The notes beneath the pieces were generated by a model. That model did no database searches. It had not been told where the DNA came from and was given only the letters and a program-made list of their open reading frames with translations. DNA of 64,000 nucleotides from Octadecabacter dasysiphoniae (GTDB taxonomy: Bacteria > Pseudomonadota > Alphaproteobacteria > Rhodobacterales > Rhodobacteraceae): contig NZ_JAKGAQ010000002.1 of the NCBI RefSeq assembly GCF_021532615.1, positions 1 to 64,000 of the forward strand, written 5' to 3'. Position 1 is the first letter of the stretch; every line of letters begins with the position of its first letter. The position numbers and the translations under genes were made by a program. This document shows positions 46,225-55,343 of this stretch, in pieces.

Positions 46225-47238
46225 CTATTTCGGGTCATCGGCTTCGTAGGCTTCGATAATGGCTGCAACCAGCGGGTGGCGCACGACATCTTTGGACGTG
46301 AAGTAGTTGAAGTCGATCTTCGGGATTTTGTTCAGCAGGCGTTCCGCGTCACGCAGGCCGGACGATACACCGCGCGGCAAATCGATCTGGGTGCGATCGC
46401 CCGTAATCACCATGCGCGATCCTTCGCCCAGACGGGTGAGGAACATCTTCATCTGCATCGTTGTGGCGTTCTGCGCTTCGTCCAACACGACAAAGGCACG
46501 GCTGAGCGTACGCCCGCGCATAAACGCCAGCGGCGCAATTTCGATCTTCTTTTCCTCGATCAGCTTTTCCACCTGTTTTTGCGGCAGAAAATCGTTCAGC
46601 GCATCATAAAGCGGCTGCATATACGGATCGACTTTGTCTTTCATGTCACCGGGCAAATACCCCAGCTTTTCGCCTGCTTCGACGGCCGGGCGGCTGAGGA
46701 TGATCTTTTCCACATGCCCGCCGATAAATAGGTTCACCCCAACGGCGACGGCCAGATAGGTTTTGCCCGTCCCCGCAGGGCCGATGCCGAACGCCAATTC
46801 ATTCTTGAACAGGGATTTCACATAGGCCTTTTGCGCTTCGGTGCGCGGTTCAACCATCTTTTTGCGGGTCTTGATTTCAACGCGGTCCCCAACGCCAAGA
46901 TCCATCTGATCGCCCAATGGGGTGCCCGTGCCCTTTTCGGATGCGCCCATGCGCACTTCTCGGTCAATGTCACCTGGTTCAACGGCGCGCCCAGCTTCGA
47001 GGCGTTCATAAAGCGCGGTCAGAACCTCGCCCGCTTCGCGCGACGCCTCCGGTTCACCGTGGATCGACAATTGGTTGCCGCGCCGCACCACTTGCACGCC
47101 CAGCTTCAATTCAACATCTGCGAGATTGCGGTCATGTTCGCCGCACAAATCGATCAACAAGAAATTATCAGGAAATTCGAGCACCACGGGCGGCGCATCT
47201 TTTTCATAGGCGGTTGGGGGCTGTGTGCTGGTGGCCAA
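46225..47238 (-). CDS. phoH: PhoH-like ATPase
   Basis: A 337-residue cytosolic P-loop ATPase of the PhoH/YbeZ type that cooperates with YbeY. GPAGTGKTYLAVAVG is the Walker A motif; FVVLDEAQNAT is Walker B. An N-terminal KH-like region precedes it. Start of the phoH-ybeY-corC-lnt-metK-trmB run. Confidence 0.95.
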   Translation of the reverse strand: MATSTQPPTAYEKDAPPVVLEFPDNFLLIDLCGEHDRNLADVELKLGVQVVRRGNQLSIHGEPEASREAGEVLTALYERLEAGRAVEPGDIDREVRMGASEKGTGTPLGDQMDLGVGDRVEIKTRKKMVEPRTEAQKAYVKSLFKNELAFGIGPAGTGKTYLAVAVGVNLFIGGHVEKIILSRPAVEAGEKLGYLPGDMKDKVDPYMQPLYDALNDFLPQKQVEKLIEEKKIEIAPLAFMRGRTLSRAFVVLDEAQNATTMQMKMFLTRLGEGSRMVITGDRTQIDLPRGVSSGLRDAERLLNKIPKIDFNYFTSKDVVRHPLVAAIIEAYEADDPK

Positions 47239-47331
47239 TCAACTCTCCGAACGGTTTGGGGTTTATCGTGATCGTGGCAACAACACACGTAGGGCGCAAG
47301 CCATCACATGACAATGCCACAGAATTGATAA

Positions 47332-47363
47332 CAAAAGGGGCCACAGATTTCTCTGCGGCCCCT
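47332..47363 (-). terminator. Terminator of the lipoprotein gene
   Basis: On the minus strand AGGGGCCGCAGA pairs with TCTGTGGCCCCT (one G-U pair) over a GAAA loop, followed by TTTTGTTATC, 25 bases beyond the lipoprotein stop. A classical terminator with a tetraloop. Confidence 0.85.
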
Positions 47364-47387
47364 AAAAGCGTTTCAAGATGCCTGCTA

Positions 47388-47726
47388 TTACAGCGGATCA
47401 GGAATGCTCGTGCCTTCGTTGAACGGGCCAACAGCTGTGGATGGCGGTGCAACACCGGAACACACAGGGCGCCCATCCGGCGTCAGACGCTCGGACAGGT
47501 AACCTTCGATGCCGTCATCGATGATCCAGTGGTCACACCCGTTCGGGTCAACCCAGATACCGGCAACCAGCTGTGTCAGGCTTTTCTCATCGCGGCCGGC
47601 GTCTACGAAACGCTCCGCACCTGTGCGGTTGCCACCCTCGACGTTGAATGTGGTCAGCAGTGCTTCGCCACAACCCGAAACCGAAAGGCCCAGACCCAGA
47701 AGAGCAGTGATTTTAAGTACGTTCAT
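47388..47726 (-). CDS. Small lipoprotein sharing a module with the OmpA-like protein
   Basis: A 112-residue protein with a lipobox LSVSGC (Cys19 as the lipid-modified residue). Residues about 57-89 carry IWVDPNGCDHWIIDDG and a late PVC, which recur at residues 42-74 of the neighbouring OmpA-like protein. Two conserved cysteines in the module may form a disulfide. No known family comes to mind. It follows the OmpA-like gene by 12 bases and is expressed with it. Confidence 0.7.
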   Translation of the reverse strand: MNVLKITALLGLGLSVSGCGEALLTTFNVEGGNRTGAERFVDAGRDEKSLTQLVAGIWVDPNGCDHWIIDDGIEGYLSERLTPDGRPVCSGVAPPSTAVGPFNEGTSIPDPL

Positions 47727-47738
47727 CTTTTATGCTCC

Positions 47739-48299
47739 TCAGCGAATGCAGTAGATTTCGACGCGACGGTTTTCCGCACGGCCAGCATGTGTGTGGTTGT
47801 CGGCCCGTGGGCGACGCTCACCAAAGCCGCGTACGTCAACAACGCGGGTGCCCGCATCCTGTGCAATACCAGCGACCATCTGTGCGCGGCGGTTGGACAG
47901 GTTCATGTTGTATTCGTCAGACGCGTTGCTGTCTGTGTGGCCATAGATCAGGAAACCAAACGCATTGGCCTGCTGGAAAAACGCCATCAAACGCTGCTTG
48001 TCGGAATTGGAAATCCAAGGCTCGTCGTTTTCAAACAGTGTATCCGTCGGGATCACACCGCAAATTTCGGACCGCATGCAGATCGGGGATCCATCGCGGT
48101 TACGACGTGGGGACATGTAGCCCTCAAAACCGTCATCCATCACCCAGTGCGTACAGCCGTCCGGGTCAACCCAGATTGTCGGCTCATAGCTCTGACCAGT
48201 GATTGTCTGTTGTGCAGCCGCAGGTGTCGCCATCATAAACGCACCCGTGAACGCGGCAGCAAGCCCCGTCAGCACTGTCTTGCCCATTTTCATTTTCAT
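47739..48299 (-). CDS. OmpA family protein with an N-terminal WVDPDGC module
   Basis: A 186-residue protein with a signal peptide ending at ATPAAAQ, the shared module at about 42-74 (IWVDPDGCTHWVMDDG), and a C-terminal OmpA-like peptidoglycan-binding domain (IYGHTDSNASDEYNMNLSNR, then GFGERRP and AENRRVEIY). There is no beta-barrel. The ATG at 48299 is chosen because it gives a normal signal peptide. Likely periplasmic and bound to the cell wall. Confidence 0.8.
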   Translation of the reverse strand: MKMKMGKTVLTGLAAAFTGAFMMATPAAAQQTITGQSYEPTIWVDPDGCTHWVMDDGFEGYMSPRRNRDGSPICMRSEICGVIPTDTLFENDEPWISNSDKQRLMAFFQQANAFGFLIYGHTDSNASDEYNMNLSNRRAQMVAGIAQDAGTRVVDVRGFGERRPRADNHTHAGRAENRRVEIYCIR

Positions 48300-48545
48300 T
48301 GTTGCCACAGCCTCTTCCTCTGTCTGTCCCAAACACTGGACACTCTGGGTGCCCCCCATAAGACCTTACGTCACATTATCTGCCTATGATTAGCAAACTT
48401 TAGGCATATTGGAAGGATAAAACACCAGATATTGTGGCTGTTTTCGCAACAAAATGAGGCAAAACGCCTGAATCACGCTGTGGACAACTCATATTGCCCA
48501 CAATCGTCAAGCGGTTAACGGCTAAAGTTCAGGCGCAGTCCAAGC

Positions 48546-49853
48546 CTAGCAAATTTCCCCGCCAAGGGAATTTCTCTCGGATTTGACGATGCGAACATCG
48601 CGCAAATCGCCGATCTGGACATCGGTGGTGTCCGCAAAGACCGCGTGCAGGTATTCGGATTTCCCGATCATCTGCCCCGTTTCGCGGCCCTTCTTTTCAA
48701 ACAACACCTTCACGGTGCGCCCGATCATCTCGTCCTGGATTTCACGTTGCTGTTCCCCCAAAAGCGCTTGAAGGCGGTGCAGACGTTCCAGTTTCACGTC
48801 CTCATCCAGCTGTTCACGCTCTGCGGCGGGGGTGCCGGGCCGTGTTGAATATTTGAAAGAATAGGCCTGCCCGTAGCGCACGGTGCGCACCAGATCCATC
48901 GTATCCTCGAAATCTTCCTCGGTCTCACCGGGGAAACCGACGATAAAATCACCCGAAAGCAACAGATCAGGGCGCGCGCCGCGAATCCGTTCCATCAGTT
49001 TGAAATACTGATCGCGCGTGTGCTTGCGGTTCATCGCCTTGAGGATTTTGTCAGACCCCGATTGAACGGGCAGATGCAGATAGGGCATCAATTTATCGCA
49101 AGTGCCATGCGCGTCGATCAGCGCATCATCCATGTCGTTGGGGTGGCTGGTGGTGAACCGGATACGTTCCAATCCGTCGACCTTATCCAGCGCCCAGATC
49201 AGCCCCGCTAAACCGCCGTCGTGCCCGTGGTACGCATTCACATTCTGGCCCAGCAGTGTGATTTCACGCACGCCCGCCTCAACCAGTTCTTGGGCTTCGC
49301 GGATAATCCGGTCTGCGGGGCGGCTCACTTCGGCGCCACGGGTGTAGGGCACCACGCAGAACGCGCAAAACTTGTCGCAGCCCTCTTGCACGGTCAAAAA
49401 CGCTGTCGGCCCGCGCTTTGCCTTTGGGCGCGATTTCAACGTGTCGAACTTGTCATCCTCGGGGAAATCCGTGTCCAGCGCCTTTTCACCGCGCGCAACA
49501 GCATCCTCCATCGCGGGCAAGCGGTGATAGCTTTGCGGGCCAACAACCAGATCAACCATCGGCTGGCGTTTCATGATTTCCGCGCCCTCGGCCTGTGCGA
49601 CGCAGCCCGCCACACCAATCTTCAGGTCCGGCTTGGCGGCCTTCAGCCCCTTCATGCGGCCCAATTCGGAATAAATCTTTTCCGCCGCCTTTTCGCGGAT
49701 GTGGCAGGTGTTCAGCAGGATCATATCTGCATCCGCCGCCACATCGGTGGTTTCATAGCCTTGTGTGCCAAGGCTCTCGGCCATGCGCTCACTGTCATAA
49801 ACGTTCATCTGACAGCCATAGGTTTTGATAAACAGCTTCTTTGGCGCGGACAT
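48546..49853 (-). CDS. miaB: tRNA-2-methylthio-N6-isopentenyladenosine methylthiotransferase MiaB
   Basis: A 435-residue radical SAM enzyme adding the methylthio group to position 37 of tRNAs. The N-terminal domain binds one cluster ([30 protein letters not shown]), the radical SAM motif is CDKFCAFC, and a C-terminal TRAM domain follows. The ATG at 49853 is the family start. It diverges from the gene at 49961. Confidence 0.97.
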   Translation of the reverse strand: MSAPKKLFIKTYGCQMNVYDSERMAESLGTQGYETTDVAADADMILLNTCHIREKAAEKIYSELGRMKGLKAAKPDLKIGVAGCVAQAEGAEIMKRQPMVDLVVGPQSYHRLPAMEDAVARGEKALDTDFPEDDKFDTLKSRPKAKRGPTAFLTVQEGCDKFCAFCVVPYTRGAEVSRPADRIIREAQELVEAGVREITLLGQNVNAYHGHDGGLAGLIWALDKVDGLERIRFTTSHPNDMDDALIDAHGTCDKLMPYLHLPVQSGSDKILKAMNRKHTRDQYFKLMERIRGARPDLLLSGDFIVGFPGETEEDFEDTMDLVRTVRYGQAYSFKYSTRPGTPAAEREQLDEDVKLERLHRLQALLGEQQREIQDEMIGRTVKVLFEKKGRETGQMIGKSEYLHAVFADTTDVQIGDLRDVRIVKSERNSLGGEIC

Positions 49854-49960
49854 TGGGGCAGCTTTCTGATGGGATATGCCCGCCATTTAACCCAGCCCAA
49901 CCGCGCTTGCAATGAAGTGCGATTTCCCTGACATTGGCCCCAATCAGGCAGAGCATAAAA

Positions 49961-50827
49961 ATGATCCACCACACCGACCTTCACGCGTTCCTAAAAGACG
50001 GCGCGCCCGCGTTCAAAAAAGGCCCCGTCGCGCTGATTTTCGCGGAGGACGAGGTCGAGCTGGATGCAACACTCCGCCATCACCTCGCGCTTGGCTTCAA
50101 ACATACCGTCGTTTTCGCGATGCCCGAATTTACAATCGCCGAAGACGTGCAGGATCAGATCATCCGCGTTAGCTACAACATGCTGGCCGAAGGCGCGCTG
50201 GAAACAGCCGTCAACGCGGTCATGAAAGCCACGGGCGACATCTGGATCTATTACTGCTTCAACTCGGAATTCCTGTTTTACCCGTTCTGCGAACACCGCA
50301 CCGTGGGCGAAATGATCGCGTTCAACGTCGAAGAACGCCGCGACACGATCCTGTCTTATGTGATTGATCTGTATACGGGTGATCTGTGGGTCAACACCAA
50401 CGCCGTATGCATCGAAGACGCGCATCTGGATAAAACCGGATATTACGCACTGGCCCGCAAAGACCGCTGGAACAATGATCTGGATCGCCAGTTGGATTTC
50501 TTTGGTGGCTTGCGGTGGCGGTTCGAAGAACACATTCCAGTACCGCGCCGCCGCATTGATCGCGTTTCACTGTTTCGCAACAAACCCGGCCTCGTGTTTA
50601 ACAGCGATCACACCTTCAATGACGCTGAATACAACACCTATGCCTGCCCGTGGCACCATAACCTGACGGCGGCGGTCTGTTCGTTCCGCACCGCCAAAGC
50701 CCTCAAACGCAACCCGGGGTCTACCTTTGAAATCGACACGTTCAAATGGCACAACTCCATCCCGTTTGAATGGCATTCCCAACAATTGCTGGATCTGGGG
50801 CTGATGGAACCCGGCCAGTGGTTCTAA
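49961..50827 (+). CDS. Possible glycosyltransferase of unknown function
   Basis: A 288-residue protein. The first part (KGPVALIFAEDEVELDATLRH and GFKHTVVFAM) resembles the start of a GT-A-type glycosyltransferase without a clear DxD, and the second half has tryptophan-rich segments (CPWHHNLTAAV, KWHNSIPFEWHS). I would label it hypothetical. The start at ATG 49961 is preferred to 49934. It ends 10 bases from the convergent transposase-like gene. Confidence 0.5.
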   Translation: MIHHTDLHAFLKDGAPAFKKGPVALIFAEDEVELDATLRHHLALGFKHTVVFAMPEFTIAEDVQDQIIRVSYNMLAEGALETAVNAVMKATGDIWIYYCFNSEFLFYPFCEHRTVGEMIAFNVEERRDTILSYVIDLYTGDLWVNTNAVCIEDAHLDKTGYYALARKDRWNNDLDRQLDFFGGLRWRFEEHIPVPRRRIDRVSLFRNKPGLVFNSDHTFNDAEYNTYACPWHHNLTAAVCSFRTAKALKRNPGSTFEIDTFKWHNSIPFEWHSQQLLDLGLMEPGQWF

Positions 50828-50836
50828 CGTAACACG

Positions 50837-51319
50837 TCAGGCCACTGCCACGCCCATACCCGATGCCTGCGCCGTTGTGTTGTTGGCAGAACTATACGGC
50901 CAATCCTGCGCCTGCTTTACCAAACCGGCCCGCACCGGGGCGTCTTCAATAAAGGCCGTGCGCATCGCAACGATGGCATTGGTGATTTCTGTGATTTCAA
51001 TCGTATCACCCCAAATCGCAGCATGATTGCCCCGATGATGCCCCGGAACATGGCGGGTGAACGCACTGGTGATCAGGCGGATCGCCCCGCGCACACCAAA
51101 TTCGGGATCAGGAAAATTGCACAGCAGCTGGACTTCGCTCGGTAAAACCACCGCCGCTTCGATAGAGAACCCCCATCGTTGCTGCGACAAGGCCACACAA
51201 TCGCGCAGCAGGCGCACATGGCGCACCAACAAATCATCGGTTCCGTCAGCCAATCGCAACGTGACAGACACATGAGTAGACAAAGGAACGGGGCGGGGGA
51301 TGGGGGCTTGATAAGACAT
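50837..51319 (-). CDS. Degenerate REP-type (Y1) transposase-like protein
   Basis: A 160-residue protein resembling REP-associated tyrosine transposases, with VVLPSEVQLL where the family has the HUH motif, PVRAGLV (128-134) and DWPYSS (139-144). The two HUH histidines are replaced (Glu62 and Gln64) and the catalytic Tyr by Phe123, so it should be unable to cut DNA. It may have been kept as a DNA-binding protein, or it may be decaying. Starts at 51319; a TTG upstream would add six residues. Confidence 0.6.
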   Translation of the reverse strand: MSYQAPIPRPVPLSTHVSVTLRLADGTDDLLVRHVRLLRDCVALSQQRWGFSIEAAVVLPSEVQLLCNFPDPEFGVRGAIRLITSAFTRHVPGHHRGNHAAIWGDTIEITEITNAIVAMRTAFIEDAPVRAGLVKQAQDWPYSSANNTTAQASGMGVAVA

Positions 51320-51367
51320 GCCACACTTTGGCCGCAAAGGTCTTAACGGGTGGTGAAGCGCGCGCGA

Positions 51368-51796
51368 TTAACTGCGGCGCAGCCGGATCACCACATCAAC
51401 AGACGCAATTTCGGCCCCCTCGGGCGCATGGGGCACCTGTGCGATCACCAGCTGTTCAGCGGGCGCATCAGACAAACGGTTTTCGTCTTCCCAGTAAAAA
51501 TGCGGATGGTCGGTCATGTTGGTATCGAAATAGGATTTCGACCCGTCCACCGTGATTTCACGCAGCAAACCCGCATCACAAAACGCACGCAGCGTATTAT
51601 AAACCGTCGCAAGGGATACCTTATCGGCGGTGCGCGCCGCGGCCTCGAACAGGCTTTCTGCGGTGACATGGCGGTCACGCCCATCGCCCACCAGCAATCC
51701 CGCCAGTGCAACCCGCTGGCGGGTCGGGCGCAATCCAGCACCGGCCAGCCAATCGGTGCCGCGCTCTGTTTGGGTCTGTGATGTCACGTCCGTCAT
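51368..51796 (-). CDS. irr: Iron response regulator Irr (Fur family)
   Basis: A 142-residue Fur-family winged-helix regulator of the alphaproteobacterial Irr type, which acts under iron limitation and is controlled by haem. [17 protein letters not shown] and [19 protein letters not shown] are the DNA-binding region, and [11 protein letters not shown] is the His-rich segment involved in haem/metal sensing. The ATG at 51796 is used. Divergent from fabA, as in related genomes. Confidence 0.92.
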   Translation of the reverse strand: MTDVTSQTQTERGTDWLAGAGLRPTRQRVALAGLLVGDGRDRHVTAESLFEAAARTADKVSLATVYNTLRAFCDAGLLREITVDGSKSYFDTNMTDHPHFYWEDENRLSDAPAEQLVIAQVPHAPEGAEIASVDVVIRLRRS

Positions 51797-51838
51797 CGAA
51801 AAGTCCTGCGTTTGCTTGTTCAACAATATGGGGGAACG

Positions 51839-51865
51839 TTGCAATTATTCAATCTCAAATGCGAA
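51839..51865. promoter_or_regulatory. Possible Fur/Irr-type site between irr and fabA
   Basis: An imperfect dyad, GCAATTATTCAA followed by TCTCAAATGC, lies between irr and fabA, 43 bases from the irr start. Its AT-rich symmetrical ends fit a Fur-family operator, so Irr may control itself here. The match is weak. Confidence 0.3.
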
Positions 51866-51954
51866 TAGGTCGCAGCTCGCCCTCCCCTTGCCCTCGTTCT
51901 GCCCGTGATGGTAGCAGTCGGGTCACACAATGCCCCAAAGGAAAGACCGCGCCC

Positions 51955-52464
51955 ATGACCCAATTCCCATCCAGCTTTGACCGCGACGACCTGCTCAAAT
52001 GCGCCCGCGGCGAATTGTTCGGTGAGGGCAATGCCCAACTTCCCGAACCACCCATGCTGATGATGGACCGTATCACCGATATTTCCGGCGACGGCGGGGC
52101 CCACGGCAAGGGCCACGTGCTGGCGGAATTCGACATCAAACCGGATCTGTGGTTCTTCGATTGCCACTTCCCCGGCAATCCGATCATGCCCGGCTGCTTG
52201 GGCCTTGATGGCTTGTGGCAGCTGACAGGTTTCAACCTCGGCTGGCGCGGTTGGACAGGGCGCGGCTATGCGCTCGGTGTTGGCGAAATCAAACTCAAAG
52301 CCATGGTGCGCCCTGATGCGAAACTGCTGACATATGAAATCGACTTCACCAAAGCGATCCAAACCCGCCGCCTGACGATGGGCGTGGCCGACGGCATCGT
52401 CAAAGTCGACGGCGAACTGGCCTATGAAGTCAAAGACATGAAAGTCGCGCTGAGCGAGAGCTAA
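51955..52464 (+). CDS. fabA: 3-hydroxydecanoyl-ACP dehydratase/isomerase FabA
   Basis: A 169-residue bifunctional dehydratase/isomerase that creates the cis double bond for unsaturated fatty acids. The active-site His lies in [19 protein letters not shown], and the partner Asp is in the helix [12 protein letters not shown]. The ATG at 51955 gives the canonical start. Its partner fabB follows after an 88-residue membrane gene. Confidence 0.97.
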   Translation: MTQFPSSFDRDDLLKCARGELFGEGNAQLPEPPMLMMDRITDISGDGGAHGKGHVLAEFDIKPDLWFFDCHFPGNPIMPGCLGLDGLWQLTGFNLGWRGWTGRGYALGVGEIKLKAMVRPDAKLLTYEIDFTKAIQTRRLTMGVADGIVKVDGELAYEVKDMKVALSES

Positions 52465-52469
52465 GCCAG

Positions 52470-52736
52470 ATGTCTGATCCAAGAACGACGCGCAACGGAC
52501 AACTTATCGCGGCGTCTATATTAATCGGGTACATGGCTTTCGTTGGTCTCCGGTTAAGGGCTGGAATGGACATGCAAGACGGAATTCGCCCGTTCGCACC
52601 TGCGATAGGGCCGGATTTCGTCAACAGGCTGGCCGAAACCTATGGTGGGAACGTCGTAGGCAACTGGATAATCGGATTGGCGGTCGCGGTTGGCGTGGCG
52701 ATCGCAATTTGGACATGGCGCAATCCAGTGCAGTAA
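52470..52736 (+). CDS. Small membrane protein between fabA and fabB
   Basis: An 88-residue protein starting 6 bases after fabA, with two probable membrane spans (about 12-28 and 63-83) and a periplasmic or cytosolic loop between. No family recognised. The first span is weak. It interrupts the usual fabA-fabB pair, and its own composition is less GC-rich than fabA and fabB. Confidence 0.55.
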   Translation: MSDPRTTRNGQLIAASILIGYMAFVGLRLRAGMDMQDGIRPFAPAIGPDFVNRLAETYGGNVVGNWIIGLAVAVGVAIAIWTWRNPVQ

Positions 52737-52855
52737 TCGCTTAGAACTTTGGTCACGACCACGCTCGGGTTAAATTCGAACCGGCATGTGGCGCCACACT
52801 TGCCCCTCTGCCCTGCCTCCCCTACATCTAAACCAAAGGGAACAAGGGAGCCGCT

Positions 52856-54085
52856 ATGCGTCGTGTCGTCATCACAGGTCTGGGGATTGTTTCCCCTATC
52901 GGGAACAATGCAGCCGAAGTGGATGCCAGCCTGCGGGCCGGTAAATCCGGTATTGTCGCGTCTGAGGAAATGGCCGAACACGGCTTTCGTTCCCAGATCG
53001 CGGGCACCCTGAAAATCGACATTTCTGAACACGTCGACAAACGCACCCTGCGCTTCATGGGCCCCGGTGCCGCCTACGCCCACATCGCCATGGGCCAGGC
53101 GATCGAAGACGCGGGCCTGTCCGAAGACGACGTTGTGAACCCGATGACAGGCCTCATCGCGGGGTCCGGCGGGCCATCCACGTCTGCCATGTTTGCCGCC
53201 CATAAGGTGGTCGAAAACACAGGCGCCACCAAACGCATTGGCCCTTTTGCGGTGCCAAAAACCATGTCCTCCACCGTCAGCGCAAACCTCGCGACGGCGT
53301 ATAAAATCAAAGGCATGAACTTCTCGATCACCTCGGCCTGTTCCACGTCCTTGCACTGCATCGGCATGGCCGCCCAGCAAATCGCGCTTGGCACACAAGA
53401 CATCATGTTCGGCGGCGGCGGCGAAGAACTCGATTGGACCCTGTCGTGCCTGTTCGACGCCATGGGCGCGATGAGCAGCAAATACAACGACACCCCCGAA
53501 CGTGCGTCGCGCGCCTTTGATGCAGACCGCGACGGTTTCGTGATCGCAGGCGGCGGCGCAATGGTTGTGCTTGAATCCCTCGATGGCGCATTGGCCCGCG
53601 GCGCAAAAATCTACGCCGAAGTCACAGGCTTTGCGGCCACTTCAGACGGCGCCGATATGGTCGCACCATCAGGCGAAGGCGGTGAGCGGGCCATGCGCGG
53701 CGCGCTGAAAACCCTGCCAGAAGGCCGTAAAATCAGCTACATCAACGCCCACGGCACATCGACCCCGGTCGGTGACGTGGGTGAGGTTGAGGCCGTGCGC
53801 CGCGTCTTCGGACAAGGCACCACACCGCCCATCTCCTCAACCAAATCCATGACAGGCCACTCTCAGGGTGCCACCGGCGCACAAGAAGCCGTCTATTGCC
53901 TGCTCGCGCTGCAAGGCGACTACATCATCCCAAGCATCAACGTCGAAACCCTCGACCCCGCGCTGGACCCCGCCGAAATCGCGACCGAATTCAAGGGCGA
54001 CGCAGGGCTTGATACGGTCATGACAAACTCCTTCGGGTTCGGCGGCACCAACGGATCAATGTTGCTGAGTAAGTATCGGGACTGA
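52856..54085 (+). CDS. fabB: Beta-ketoacyl-ACP synthase I FabB
   Basis: A 409-residue condensing enzyme that elongates unsaturated acyl-ACP with malonyl-ACP. The nucleophile Cys lies in SITSACSTSLHCIG, and the two His residues in NAHGTSTPVGD and KSMTGHSQGATG. Length and motifs are normal. In many relatives fabI follows; here the next gene is a leftward LacI-type repressor. Confidence 0.96.
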   Translation: MRRVVITGLGIVSPIGNNAAEVDASLRAGKSGIVASEEMAEHGFRSQIAGTLKIDISEHVDKRTLRFMGPGAAYAHIAMGQAIEDAGLSEDDVVNPMTGLIAGSGGPSTSAMFAAHKVVENTGATKRIGPFAVPKTMSSTVSANLATAYKIKGMNFSITSACSTSLHCIGMAAQQIALGTQDIMFGGGGEELDWTLSCLFDAMGAMSSKYNDTPERASRAFDADRDGFVIAGGGAMVVLESLDGALARGAKIYAEVTGFAATSDGADMVAPSGEGGERAMRGALKTLPEGRKISYINAHGTSTPVGDVGEVEAVRRVFGQGTTPPISSTKSMTGHSQGATGAQEAVYCLLALQGDYIIPSINVETLDPALDPAEIATEFKGDAGLDTVMTNSFGFGGTNGSMLLSKYRD

Positions 54086-54206
54086 GGCCTAACTGGCGAC
54101 GCTGCGGACAAACCTATCCTTCGTCACTTAACCCTCAAGGACCGCTTTCTAAAAAACGGTTCAAATTCGGGTTACCTTTTGATGATATTAGAGCGTCGTG
54201 ACGCGC

Positions 54207-55220
54207 TTATAAAACGGGAGGCACTTCGATCGTTACAATCTCTGCTTCAGAGCCTTCTCGGATAATCGAAAATAACGCGTTCATCATTGTCTCTACATCT
54301 TGGCGCACCATAAAAATATTCCCTCCCAATAGCTCTGCAAACGGGTCCCAGTCAAAACATCCGATAACGATTTTATCCTGTGTCGCAAGGTCATTTTCAC
54401 GAAGGCTGGTAACTACTCCTTCGAGGGAAATTGTCGAATTAACAAACATCGTTGCAGGCGGCTCAGCGGCATCTTTCAGGAACCTCGATAGAGCAGCAGC
54501 AGCTTTTTGCGATGCGTATCCGCAAGCAAGAATTTGATCCTCTGTAACTGTAATCCCAATCTCCGCATGCGCATCCCTAAAACCTCTGATCCTTTCTTGG
54601 GTGTTGTGATCCGCCTCGCGCCCACCCACAAACAGCGACCCTTGTGATCGCTCCGGGGCCGCCGCCAAAATCTTCTTCGTCAGTTTGAATGCACCCGCAT
54701 AGTTATCAGAAATGACAGAAGATGCCTTTTTCCCGGGAAGGTCCAAGTTCAGGGTCGGCACACCTGCTGGCGCGCACAGATCATGGATTTTGTCCGGATC
54801 GGTGGCACCCGTGCAGATCAGATATTCTACCTGATAGGCCAGCATTGTGCGCGCAGCCGTTAACTCAAGTTCGGGATCACGCTGTGTACAAGTCACGATT
54901 GGAAAATACCCGGCCGCGCGTGCCATGCGTTCGAACGTCTGTGCAATCGAGCTGAAATAGCGGTTATCATACATCGGGACCACCATGCCGATGATGCCCG
55001 ATTTTTCTTTGCGCAAGGTGCTCGCCTGCATGTTGAGGGCATAGCCGTGTTCATCCGCAAGGTTGCGCACCTTGGTCGCCAATTTCTCGCTGATTCGACG
55101 CTTTTTCCAGTTGCCGTTCAACACAGCGCTGACGGTGCCAGCAGACGTCCCCGCCAACTGTGCGAGGTCATAGATCGTTGTTTTCTTGGTGTTTTGATCT
55201 GTCAAAGCCCGCATCCGCAT
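54207..55220 (-). CDS. LacI family repressor of the sugar operon
   Basis: A 337-residue regulator: N-terminal helix-turn-helix (TIYDLAQLAGTSAGTVSAVL) and a periplasmic-binding-like sensor domain (GIIGMVVPMYDNRYFS onward). The ATG at 55220 precedes the helix by about 15 residues; another at 55214 is equally possible. It diverges from the sugar ABC operon with two palindromic operators in between, so it should bind them and release on a sugar or sugar phosphate. Confidence 0.92.
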   Translation of the reverse strand: MRMRALTDQNTKKTTIYDLAQLAGTSAGTVSAVLNGNWKKRRISEKLATKVRNLADEHGYALNMQASTLRKEKSGIIGMVVPMYDNRYFSSIAQTFERMARAAGYFPIVTCTQRDPELELTAARTMLAYQVEYLICTGATDPDKIHDLCAPAGVPTLNLDLPGKKASSVISDNYAGAFKLTKKILAAAPERSQGSLFVGGREADHNTQERIRGFRDAHAEIGITVTEDQILACGYASQKAAAALSRFLKDAAEPPATMFVNSTISLEGVVTSLRENDLATQDKIVIGCFDWDPFAELLGGNIFMVRQDVETMMNALFSIIREGSEAEIVTIEVPPVL

Positions 55221-55268
55221 AAAGGTTTCTAAAAGACATTGACACTTTATGGGCAATTGCACAATGTA

Positions 55269-55306
55269 GCACAATCGATTGTGCATTGATGCATGATCGA
55301 TTGTGC
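55269..55306. promoter_or_regulatory. Tandem LacI-type operators
   Basis: GCACAATCGATTGTGC at 55269-55284 is a perfect 16-bp palindrome with a central CG, the layout of LacI/GalR-family operators. GCATGATCGATTGTGC at 55291-55306 repeats it with two changes in the left half-site. The centres are 22 bp apart, two helical turns, so two dimers would sit on one face. They lie between the repressor start and the binding-protein gene. Confidence 0.8.
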
Positions 55307-55343
55307 AATAAACCGACGGGAGGTCGGTTACAGGGAGGACGCC

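Noticed and set aside
46917-48389. A 490-codon plus-strand frame across phoH, the lipoprotein and the OmpA-like gene
   Set aside because: It is antisense to three supported genes, crosses a terminator, and has an implausible composition.
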